The notes below the pieces were generated by a model that saw only the letters and a program-made list of their open reading frames with translations, had not been told where the DNA came from and did no database searches. A program made the translations under genes and the position numbers. Of a DNA stretch of 22,532 nt, positions 7,694 to 15,500 are shown one piece after another; within the stretch, counting starts at the first letter, position 1, and each line of letters opens with the position of its first letter. Source of the DNA: Ruminococcaceae bacterium UBA2854 (GTDB taxonomy: Bacteria > Bacillota > Clostridia > Oscillospirales > Acutalibacteraceae); NCBI GenBank assembly GCA_002350765.1, contig DEFK01000008.1, positions 29,972-52,503 on the forward strand. Direction: 5' to 3'.

Positions 7694-9787
7694 TTATACT
7701 CCGAAAAGCATCTCGCCGTACGAGGGATAGGGCCAGTATTCGGACGAGGTCTGGGTTTCCATATCGTCGCCGATTGCCCTTAACGCCTGCATATCCGCGA
7801 AGATTGTATAGCAGTAGTAGTCGGCGTAAGCCTGCTTATCGTCTACGTATTCGTTAGCCTTAATAAGATTGTTCTCGAGCTCCTTTACCTTGTCGGAGAA
7901 GCAAATAAGCTTCTGGCTTAAATCGGTAACTAAGTCTCTCTCGAGACTTGTCGGAATATCGGGGGATAAGGACTGCTTGGCTAAAGCGGTGTCGGTAAGC
8001 GTTTTAATGTATTGAGTTACCGCGGGGATAATGTCCTTCTTAGCCATATCGAGCATTGTTAACGCCTCGATGTTGATATGCTTAGCGTAGTTTTCGAGCT
8101 CAACCTCGTATCTTGCGGTAATCTCCTCTTTGGTTAGAACCTCGTTGTTCGTAAAGAGAGCGATGTTCTTCTCGTCGATATAATGCTTAACGGCGTCGGG
8201 AACGCTCTTGAGGTTGTAAAGTCCGCGCTTTTCGGCTTCCTCAACCCATTCCTCGGAATAGTTGTCGCCGTTGAATATAATTCTGTCGTGCTTTTTAAAG
8301 GTTCTTACAACGAGCCTCTTAGCGGCGCTCTTAACGTCCTTGACGGTTTCGAGACGATCCGCGAATTCTTTAAGCTCCTCGGCTACCGCGGTGTTGAGGA
8401 TGATGTTGGCGCTCGCGATGTTAGCTGACGAGCCGAGCATTCTGAACTCGAAGCGGTTGCCTGTGAACGCGAAGGGTGATGTGCGGTTGCGGTCGGTGGT
8501 ATCCTTGCGTACCGTGGGGAGTACCTCTACGCCGAGATCCATACTTTTTTTGCCCTCGCTCTCGTGCTCCTCGCCGATTTCGATAGAGTCTACTACAGCG
8601 CCTAAATCGTCGCCTAAGAATACCGAGAGAATAGCGGGGGGAGCCTCGTTAGCTCCGAGACGGTGGTCGTTGCCCGCGGAGGCTACGGAGATTCTTAATA
8701 AATCCTGGTATTCGTCAACAGCCTTTACGATAGCCGCGAGGAAGATCAGGAACTGAACGTTCTCCGAGGGATTTTTACCTGGCTTTAAGAGGTTTTCGCC
8801 CGTGTTGGTGGAGATTGACCAGTTGTTGTGCTTGCCCGAGCCGTTAACGCCCGCGAAAGGCTTCTCGTGTAAAAGACATACAAGGTCGAATTTCTCCGCC
8901 GTCTTTTTTAGTATTTCCATAAGCAGCTCGTTGTTGTCAACGGCTACGTTGGTTGTGGTGTAAATCGGAGCTACCTCGTGCTGTGAGGGAGCAACCTCGT
9001 TGTGTTCGGTTTTAGCGTAAATGCCGTATGACCAGAGCTCTTTATCGAGTTCAGCCATAAACTTCGCTACTCTTGTTTTGATCGCGCCGAAATAATGGTC
9101 GTCGAGCTCCTGTCCCTTAGGAGCCTTCGCGCCGAAGAGTGTACGTCCCGTAAATACTAAGTCGGGGCGTTTGTTATAAATTTCCTTGTCGATAAGGAAG
9201 TATTCCTGTTCGGGACCGACAGTGGTTATAACGCGGTTAACCTCGGTTTTGCCGAGCAGGTGGAGAATACGTACCGCCTCCTTGGAAATTCTTTCCATAG
9301 AACGTAAAAGCGGTGTTTTCTTGTCGAGAACCTCGCCTGTGTAGGAAAGGAAGGCTGTCGGGATATATAATGTACCGTCCTTGGCGAAAGCGGGGGAGGT
9401 AGGATCCCACGCGGTGTAGCCTCTCGCCTCGAAAGTAGCGCGTATTCCGCCCGAGGGGAATGAGGACGCGTCAGGCTCGCCCTTTATAAGCTCCTTGCCC
9501 GAGAAGGTCATAATAACCTTTCCGTCGCCGTCGGGAGTAATAAAGCTGTCGTGCTTTTCCGCGGTTACGCCTGTTAAGGGCTGGAACCAGTGTGTGTAGT
9601 GGGTACAGCCTTTCTCAATAGCCCATTCCTTCATAGCGTGGGCTACGGCGTTAGCTACGCTGTCGTCGAGCGTCTCGCCGTCCTGGATAGTTTTTTTAAG
9701 AGCTTTGTAGATTGGTTTAGGGAGTTTATCTCTCATTACATCGTCGTTAAAGACGTTGCTTCCGAATAATTCGGTAACATTTACCAT
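7694..9787 (-). CDS. glnN: Type III glutamine synthetase
   Basis: This enzyme makes glutamine from glutamate, ammonia and ATP. The 697-aa length fits the long type III (GlnN) class, not the roughly 450-aa type I. Motifs include GPEQEYFLIDKEIYNKRPDL, EHNEVAPSQHEVAP, the nucleotide-site segment KPFAGVNGSGKHNNWS, AGNDHRLGANEAPPAI and NRTSPFAFTGNRFEFR. ATG 9787 is chosen: AAAGGAG (plus-strand 9796-9802) sits just upstream and MVNVTELFG begins a normal type III N-terminus. An upstream ATG (9892) would start inside the promoter. The leader carries a terminator and a competing hairpin, suggesting control by antitermination, and an ANTAR regulator gene lies about 1 kb away, divergently oriented. Symbols glnN and glnA are both used for this class. 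Confidence 0.96.
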   Translation of the reverse strand: MVNVTELFGSNVFNDDVMRDKLPKPIYKALKKTIQDGETLDDSVANAVAHAMKEWAIEKGCTHYTHWFQPLTGVTAEKHDSFITPDGDGKVIMTFSGKELIKGEPDASSFPSGGIRATFEARGYTAWDPTSPAFAKDGTLYIPTAFLSYTGEVLDKKTPLLRSMERISKEAVRILHLLGKTEVNRVITTVGPEQEYFLIDKEIYNKRPDLVFTGRTLFGAKAPKGQELDDHYFGAIKTRVAKFMAELDKELWSYGIYAKTEHNEVAPSQHEVAPIYTTTNVAVDNNELLMEILKKTAEKFDLVCLLHEKPFAGVNGSGKHNNWSISTNTGENLLKPGKNPSENVQFLIFLAAIVKAVDEYQDLLRISVASAGNDHRLGANEAPPAILSVFLGDDLGAVVDSIEIGEEHESEGKKSMDLGVEVLPTVRKDTTDRNRTSPFAFTGNRFEFRMLGSSANIASANIILNTAVAEELKEFADRLETVKDVKSAAKRLVVRTFKKHDRIIFNGDNYSEEWVEEAEKRGLYNLKSVPDAVKHYIDEKNIALFTNNEVLTKEEITARYEVELENYAKHINIEALTMLDMAKKDIIPAVTQYIKTLTDTALAKQSLSPDIPTSLERDLVTDLSQKLICFSDKVKELENNLIKANEYVDDKQAYADYYCYTIFADMQALRAIGDDMETQTSSEYWPYPSYGEMLFGV

Positions 9788-9810
9788 TTTCCATTCTCCT
9801 TTACTATAAG

Positions 9811-9851
9811 AAAAAACGCTGTGAGCAAAAGCCCACAGCGCCGTTGCCGTG
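9811..9851 (-). promoter_or_regulatory. Attenuator with ANTAR-type hexaloop hairpin
   Basis: Read on the minus strand, a 10-bp stem CGCTGTGGGC / GCTCACAGCG (plus 9831-9840 and 9817-9826) with a TTTT loop is followed by six T (9816-9811). This is a strong intrinsic terminator inside the glutamine synthetase leader. Overlapping its 5' arm is a second hairpin, CACGGC, loop AACGGC, GCTGTG (plus 9851-9834). Its six-base loop has A at position 1 and G at position 4, the signature described for RNA targets of ANTAR antiterminators. The two folds share GCTGTG and cannot coexist. Known ANTAR sites use two such hairpins; I find only this one. Confidence 0.75.
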
Positions 9852-9863
9852 TCATCAATTGCA

Positions 9864-9892
9864 AGTATATAACGGATTTTAAAAATTGTCAA
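9864..9892 (-). promoter_or_regulatory. Promoter of the glutamine synthetase gene
   Basis: On the minus strand TTGACA (plus 9892-9887), a 17-base spacer and TATACT (plus 9869-9864). The predicted start near 9857 makes a leader of about 70 nt that includes the attenuator. Confidence 0.85.
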
Positions 9893-9919
9893 TAGTTTTG
9901 CAAAGGTTTATTGATATAA

Positions 9920-10090
9920 TATGCTTCCCGCGGGATTTTGGGATTTTTAGGCGGTAAGGTGAAAGCGAGTCAGGTTGGCAAGATTTTAACTAAGCTGGCT
10001 GTGGATGATGAGAGGATTGGGAAGAAAAGAAAACATTATAACAACAGTTATATTATTCCGTTGAAAAAGTATTATTGTAAAGTACCATAA
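9920..10090 (+). pseudogene. Possible remnant of an unrecognised gene
   Basis: An open frame of 56 codons runs from after a TAA (9917) to a TAA at 10088-10090. It encodes a basic stretch including KASQVGKILTKLAVDDERIG and ending IIPLKKYYCKVP. The only late start is GTG 9959, preceded by a weak purine run. The sequence reads like the C-terminal end of a DNA-binding or mobile-element protein, but that is impression only and I name no family. It lies beside the repeat element at 10251-10573, which would fit a decayed mobile segment. Confidence 0.25.
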
Positions 10091-10250
10091 TTGCGTAAGC
10101 AATGCGGAGACAAAATATTTTTTGCTTCCGCACCAAGAACTCAATATCTATGCTGTTTTTAAGCCCTTTGTGGTAACGTGTTAACGAATTTCCTATAATT
10201 ATGTAATTAAATAAAAAATAAAATTATTTTTTTTGATTTTTATTAGCGAA
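10091..10250. other. Non-coding A+T-rich spacer
   Basis: I see no gene here. A hairpin TTGC-GTAA-GCAA sits near 10091-10102, and TGCGGAG / CTTCCGCA arms lie near 10103-10136 around an A+T loop. A run of A and T at 10205-10245 precedes the heptamer array. Confidence 0.4.
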
Positions 10251-10573
10251 CAGTTGACAGTGGGCAGTGAGCAGTGATCAGTGGACACAGTTGTGCAGAG
10301 TAATATGCCTTGGTCGGGTAGTGCGATATGCCTTCCCCTTGAGGGGAAGGTGGGCTTTTGCCGATTAAGCGGCAAAAGGTCGGATGAGGTGTCATAAATG
10401 ATTTATAAACTATCCTTGATGTATGAATACATTTCCACCTCATCAGTCACCTACGGTGACAGCTTCTCCTCAAGGAGAAGCCATATACTGCGATAAGGAA
10501 ACGTTTAGCTTAAAGTGCTCACTGACCACTGACCACTGACCACTGAGAACTGAGAACCGAGAACTGGGAACTA
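10251..10573. repeat. MITE-like element bounded by inverted heptamer arrays
   Basis: The left boundary is five heptamers of form CAGTKRN (10251-10285). The right boundary is eight heptamers in opposite orientation (10518-10573: CTCACTG, ACCACTG three times, then AGAACTG-type units). Inside are hairpins CCTTCCCC/GGGGAAGG (10331-10350) and CTTTTGCCG/CGGCAAAAG (near 10355-10378), and inverted arms GATGAGGTG (10383-10391) / CACCTCATC (10436-10444), followed by a CTTCTCCTcaAGGAGAAG-type hairpin near 10463-10481. No transposase is encoded, so any movement would be in trans. The CACCTCATC and CTTCCCC..GGGGAAG motifs are typical of abundant Clostridia repeats (recollection, not a search). Confidence 0.75.
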
Positions 10574-10761
10574 AAAAGCAGAACCTATCCTCCCTATCCA
10601 AAACTTGACAGAGGCGTTAAGGTACGGGGGATATGACATCTTAGATAGGAACGCCCACGCTTGACGAAGAAAATTAAAAATTTTTTATTATTCTAATATG
10701 TAATAACTTTTAGGCTGAAATATATTAAAATAATACGATAGAATATTACGATGGTGATTTT
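10574..10761 (+). other. Leader region of the ANTAR-carA-carB/dapF cluster
   Basis: No gene is visible. GGCGTT (10613-10618) can pair with AACGCC (10650-10655) around a 31-base loop. A TTGACA at 10605-10610 has no convincing -10 at 17 bases. An A/T-only hairpin AAAATT-AAA-AATTTT with a T-rich tail lies near 10671-10690. I cannot place the cluster promoter with confidence. Confidence 0.35.
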
Positions 10762-11331
10762 ATGAAGAAAGCTTTAATTATCTCCAAAACCGAAGCAAGT
10801 ATTAAAGCTGTCGCCTCTCTGCTTGAGGGCGGGGGTTGGAATGATATACATTATTCCACCTGTGTTGACGACGCTAAGCGTAAGCTTGAGGATAATACAT
10901 TTGAGCTTATCGTTGTTAACGCTCCGCTTGACGAGGAGAACGGACTTGAGTTCTCGTGCCGATGCGCCGAGGAAACCAAGGCTTGTATTATCCTTATTGT
11001 TGCTAAGGCGAAATCGCTCGACGCCTTCGATATGGTATCGAAATACGGCGTTATGGTAATATCCAAGCCTTTGAATACGCGCGAGTTTATGAATATTATA
11101 GGGTTCGCGGCAGCGTACCGCAAACGCCTGACCGACTCTCTCGACGAAGCCGAGAAGCTGAAAAGCGAGCTCGAGGAGGTTAAGGTTATTAACCGCGCTA
11201 AGCTTCTTTTAATGCAGTGCCTTACTATGAGCGAGGCTCAGGCGCACCGCTATATTGAGAAGCAGGCGATGAATATGCGTACAAGCAAGTTGAAAATCGC
11301 CAAACAGGTTATACGAACTTATCAGAACTAG
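10762..11331 (+). CDS. ANTAR-domain antiterminator with degenerate receiver
   Basis: The 189-aa protein has an N-terminal receiver-like domain (about 1-115), a predicted coiled coil (about 120-145, KLKSELEEVK) and a C-terminal ANTAR domain (about 130-185) with the pattern INRAKLLLMQ...MSEAQAHRYIEKQAM, as in AmiR/NasT/NitR-type proteins that bind nascent RNA and prevent termination. The receiver lacks the phosphorylation site: Asn53 (ELIVVNAPL) stands where Asp is expected, the N-terminal acidic pair is missing, and an Ala replaces the usual Ser/Thr. The switch Lys is kept (ISKPLN). Phosphorylation control is thus unlikely; the signal may be a partner protein or ligand. Start ATG 10762 follows GGTGA (10753-10757). 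It is probably co-transcribed with carA (40 bases downstream). The likely target is the nearby glutamine synthetase leader (inference). Confidence 0.88.
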   Translation: MKKALIISKTEASIKAVASLLEGGGWNDIHYSTCVDDAKRKLEDNTFELIVVNAPLDEENGLEFSCRCAEETKACIILIVAKAKSLDAFDMVSKYGVMVISKPLNTREFMNIIGFAAAYRKRLTDSLDEAEKLKSELEEVKVINRAKLLLMQCLTMSEAQAHRYIEKQAMNMRTSKLKIAKQVIRTYQN

Positions 11332-11371
11332 TAGATTTTACGATAAAAACCATTTATGAAAGGAAGATTTT

Positions 11372-12451
11372 ATGAGCCGAGCTTATCTTATTTTAGAAAA
11401 CGGCACATATTTCGAGGGCAAAGCCTTTGGAACTGAAAAGGAAACTACGGGAGAACTTGTTTTCACAACCGCGATGACGGGTTATCTCGAGACACTTACC
11501 GACCCCAGTTACTTTGGACAGGTCGTTATTCAGACATTCCCTCTTATCGGCAACTACGGAGTTATTCCCGCTGATTTTGAGAGCGCCGCTCCCTCTTTAA
11601 AAGCCTATATTGTTCGTAATTGGTGTCAAGCGCCCAGCAACTTCCGTTGTGAGGGTGATCTTGACACTTTTTTAAAAAGCTCCGACATCCCGGGACTTTA
11701 CGATATCGACACGAGAGCGCTTACGAGAATTGTGCGTGAGTACGGTGTTATGAACTGTAAGCTCACGTATACGCTCGATAATCTCGAAAAGGATATTGAG
11801 GAGATTAAGCCGTATAAGGTTGAAAAGGCGGTAAGCTCAACCTCGATAAAGGAAAAAGAGTTCTTTAAGGCGGAGAACCCCGAGTATAATGTCGTGCTAA
11901 TCGACTACGGCGCCAAGCATAATATCGGCAGAGAGCTCGTAAAGAGAGGCTGTAACTTAACGGTTGTTCCTTATAATACGACCGCCGAGGAAATCCTTTC
12001 GCTGAATCCCGACGGAATTATGCTCTCGAACGGCCCCGGAGATCCTCAGGAGAACGTCGAGGCTATCGCCGAGCTTAAAAAGCTTTGCGAGCATAAAATC
12101 CCGACCTTCGGAATATGCTTGGGACACCAGCTCTTAGCCTTATCCCAGGGAGCGAAAACCGAAAAGCTCCACTACGGACACCGCGGCGCTAACCAGCCCG
12201 CTAAAGAGGTTAAGACCGACCGCGTGTATATTACATCCCAGAACCACGGCTACGCGGTAGTGAACGACTCCGTTCCCGAGAACGCCGAGGTAAGCTTCGT
12301 AAACGGTAACGACGGTACGTGCGAGGGCGTTAATTATAAGGATATGCCCGCGTTCTCCGTACAGTTCCATCCCGAAGCCTGCGGAGGTCCGAAGGATACA
12401 GCGTTCCTGTTCGACAGGTTTATTGATATGATAAAGAACGGTAAGAAATAA
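11372..12451 (+). CDS. carA: Carbamoyl-phosphate synthase small subunit
   Basis: This is the glutaminase subunit that hydrolyses glutamine and passes ammonia to CarB, for arginine and pyrimidine synthesis. The length of 359 aa is normal. The N-terminal CPSase_sm domain (about 1-150) has GELVFTTAMTGYLETLTDPSY. The class I amidotransferase domain (about 170-355) has LSNGPGDP and FGICLGHQ with nucleophile Cys249, and the catalytic pair His333/Glu335 in QFHPE. A ribosome site AAGGAAG (11360-11366) precedes ATG 11372. It follows the ANTAR gene by 40 bases and precedes carB by 106 bases without an intervening terminator. Confidence 0.97.
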   Translation: MSRAYLILENGTYFEGKAFGTEKETTGELVFTTAMTGYLETLTDPSYFGQVVIQTFPLIGNYGVIPADFESAAPSLKAYIVRNWCQAPSNFRCEGDLDTFLKSSDIPGLYDIDTRALTRIVREYGVMNCKLTYTLDNLEKDIEEIKPYKVEKAVSSTSIKEKEFFKAENPEYNVVLIDYGAKHNIGRELVKRGCNLTVVPYNTTAEEILSLNPDGIMLSNGPGDPQENVEAIAELKKLCEHKIPTFGICLGHQLLALSQGAKTEKLHYGHRGANQPAKEVKTDRVYITSQNHGYAVVNDSVPENAEVSFVNGNDGTCEGVNYKDMPAFSVQFHPEACGGPKDTAFLFDRFIDMIKNGKK

Positions 12452-12459
12452 TTAATAAG

Positions 12460-12557
12460 TTTAGATAATAGATAATAAGTCAAACGCGGATTATTTCTAA
12501 TATTTCTAAAATCTGACAGAGATAAAACCGCACAGACTGACGAGGAGAATGATAAAA
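12460..12557. other. carA-carB spacer with short 7-bp repeat
   Basis: The spacer has two exact copies of GATAATA (12474-12487), flanked by degenerate units of the same period. I see no PyrR-type or arginine-type attenuator and no terminator. The GAGGAG ribosome site of the next gene is at 12542-12547. Confidence 0.35.
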
Positions 12558-15500
12558 ATGCCATTAAAACCTGATATAAAGAGAGTTATGGTTATCGGTT
12601 CAGGACCGATCGTTATAGGACAGGCGGCGGAGTTCGACTACGCGGGAACTCAGGCTTGCCGAGCGTTAAAGGAAGAGGGCTTAGAGGTAATACTCGTTAA
12701 CTCCAACCCCGCTACCATTATGACCGATAACGCTATGGCGGACAAGGTTTATATCGAGCCGCTTACCTTAGAGATAGTTAAGAGAATTATTATAAAGGAA
12801 AGACCTGATTCGCTTCTTTCTACACTCGGCGGTCAGACAGGTCTTACGCTTTCGATGCAGCTCGCTAAGGAGGGCTTCCTTGATAAGTACGGCGTTAAGC
12901 TTTTAGGCGCCGTTCCCGAGACAATCGACAAGGCTGAGGACAGGCAGATGTTCAAGGACACTATGCTTGAAATCAATCAGCCCGTTATTCCGTCAACCGT
13001 TGTAAACGACGTTGAGGCGGCGGTGGATTTTGCCGACGAAATCGGCTATCCCGTAATCGTTCGTCCCGCGTTTACCTTAGGCGGTACAGGCGGCGGTATC
13101 GTAAATAACGAGGAGGAGCTTAGAGAAATCGCGTCCAACGGACTGGAGCTTTCTCCGATTACCCAGTGCCTTATCGAGAAATGTATCTCGGGCTGGAAAG
13201 AGATTGAGTTCGAGGTAATGCGCGACTCCTTAGGCAACGTAATTACCGTCTGCTCTATGGAGAACTTCGACCCTGTCGGAGTGCATACGGGCGACTCTAT
13301 CGTAATCGCTCCCGCGGTTACATTAGCCGATAAGGAATACCAGATGCTCCGCTCGGCGGCGCTGAATATTATTTCCGCGCTTAAAGTCGAAGGCGGTTGT
13401 AATTGCCAGTTCGCGCTTAATCCCGAGACCTTCGAGTACGCGGTAATCGAGGTTAACCCCCGTGTATCGCGTTCGTCAGCGCTCGCGTCCAAGGCTACGG
13501 GTTATCCTATCGCCAAGGTTGCGGCTAAAATCGCTATCGGATATACGCTCAACGAGATTAAAAACGCCGTTACTGGTTCTACCTACGCGTGCTTCGAGCC
13601 CGCGCTCGACTACGTTGTAGTTAAGCTTCCGAAATGGCCTTTCGATAAATTTGTATACGCTAAGCGTTCGCTCGGAACCCAGATGAAGGCGACGGGCGAG
13701 GTTATGGCTATCGCGCCGACATTCGAGCAGGCTATTATGAAGGCTGTCCGCGGCGCGGAGATTTCCCACGATACCCTCGACGACGAGATGTTCGAGGAGA
13801 TGACCGACGAGCAGGTTAAGGACAGACTGAGTGTCTGCGACGACCTTAGAATGTTCTGTGTTTACGAGGCGCTTAAACGCGGTATTTCCGTAGACACGAT
13901 CCACGAAATCACGCTTATTGACGAGTGGTTCTTAGAGAAGCTCGTTAATATAATCAAGGTCGGCGAAAAGCTGAAAAGCGGCGATATGAGCTGGGATTTA
14001 TATAAGGAAGCTAAGGAAACGGGCTTCCTCGACCGCACTATTGAAAAGTTCTCGGGCGAAAAAATCGGCAAAACGCTTATGCCCGTTTATAAAATGGTTG
14101 ATACCTGCGCCGCTGAGTTTAACGCCGAAACACCTTACTTCTATTCCACATTCGATGAGGAAAACGAAGCCGAGGAGTTTATTAAGGAAAAGAATTCCGA
14201 TAAAAAGACAGTTATCGTATTCGGCTCAGGCCCTATCCGTATAGGCCAGGGTATCGAGTTCGACTACGCTTCCGTACACTGCGTATGGGCGCTTAAAAAG
14301 GCGGGCTATGAGGTTGTTATCGTAAACAATAACCCCGAGACCGTTTCGACCGACTTCGATACAGCCGACAGGCTTTATTTTGAACCCCTTACCAACGAGG
14401 ATGTTATGGGTATTATCAATACCGAAAAGCCCTACGGCGTTGTTGTAGCTTTCGGCGGACAGACCGCTATTAAGCTTACCCAGTTCCTCGACGAGCAGGG
14501 AGTAAATATTTTAGGCACATCCTACGACGCTATTGATATGGCTGAGGACAGAGAGCGTTTCGAGGAGCTGTTGGAGTCGCATAATATCGCGAGAGCCAAG
14601 GGCGTTACCGTAATGACATTAGAGGAAGCGCTTGAAGCGGCTGAGAAAATCGGCTATCCCGTACTTCTCCGTCCGTCATACGTACTCGGCGGTCAGAATA
14701 TGATTATCGCCTTTAACGAGGCTGATGTTAAAGAATATATGGGAATCATTCTCGCGCAGGAAATCGAGAACCCGATTCTTATTGATAAATACCTTATGGG
14801 TACCGAGCTAGAGGTTGACGCTATCTGTGACGGCGAGGATATCCTTATCCCGGGTATTATGGAGCACGTTGAGCGTTCGGGCGTTCATTCGGGCGACTCT
14901 ATCGCGGTTTATCCCGCGTGGAACGTAACCGATGATATGGTGGAAATCATTATCGAGGCTACGAGAAACCTCGCGCTTTCATTAAAGACCAAGGGCCTTG
15001 TAAATATCCAGTACATCGTATATAACGGAGAGCTTAACGTAATCGAGGTTAACCCGCGTTCATCGCGTACAATTCCGTATATCAGTAAGGTTACGGGCGT
15101 ACCTATGGTTGACTTGGCTACCAAGGCTATGCTCGGCGAGAAGCTCAAGGATATGGGCTTCGGCACGGGACTTTATAAGAAGTCGCCTTACTACGCCGTA
15201 AAGGTTCCCGTATTCAGCTTCGAAAAGCTTATTAACGTTGATAACCACTTAGGCCCCGAGATGAAATCGACGGGTGAGGTTCTCGGCGTAGCGGGAACTC
15301 TGGAAGAAGCTCTCTATAAGGGACTTATCGGAGCGGGCTATAAAATGCAGCGCGGCGGCGGCGTACTCGTTACCGTCCGTGATTCCGATAAAGCGGAAAT
15401 CGGCGATATAGTTAAGAAGTATTCCGATATGGGCTTCAGCATTTACGCTACCGAGGGTACAGCCGAGGTGCTTAAATCCTACAATATAGACGCTTCTATC

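Noticed and set aside
8183..8756. Plus-strand frames of 81 and 164 codons opposite glnN
   Set aside because: Antisense shadows of a highly conserved gene.
9852..9892. A first hexaloop hairpin (P1) upstream of the glnN attenuator
   Set aside because: The only six-base segment with A1 and G4 (ATTGAT) has no pairing flanks and lies at the predicted transcription start, so I do not call it.
10243..10443. 66-codon minus-strand frame
   Set aside because: It is translated from heptamer arrays and hairpins of the MITE-like element; low-complexity and without a start signal.
10574..10700. A structured riboswitch or small RNA
   Set aside because: Only a 6-bp long-range stem and an A/T hairpin are visible, and no known riboswitch core sequence is recognised.
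13046..13904. Long minus-strand open frames of 148 and 142 codons opposite carB
   Set aside because: They lie wholly inside a strongly conserved enzyme gene, have no ribosome sites, and have compositions typical of antisense frames in this codon usage.
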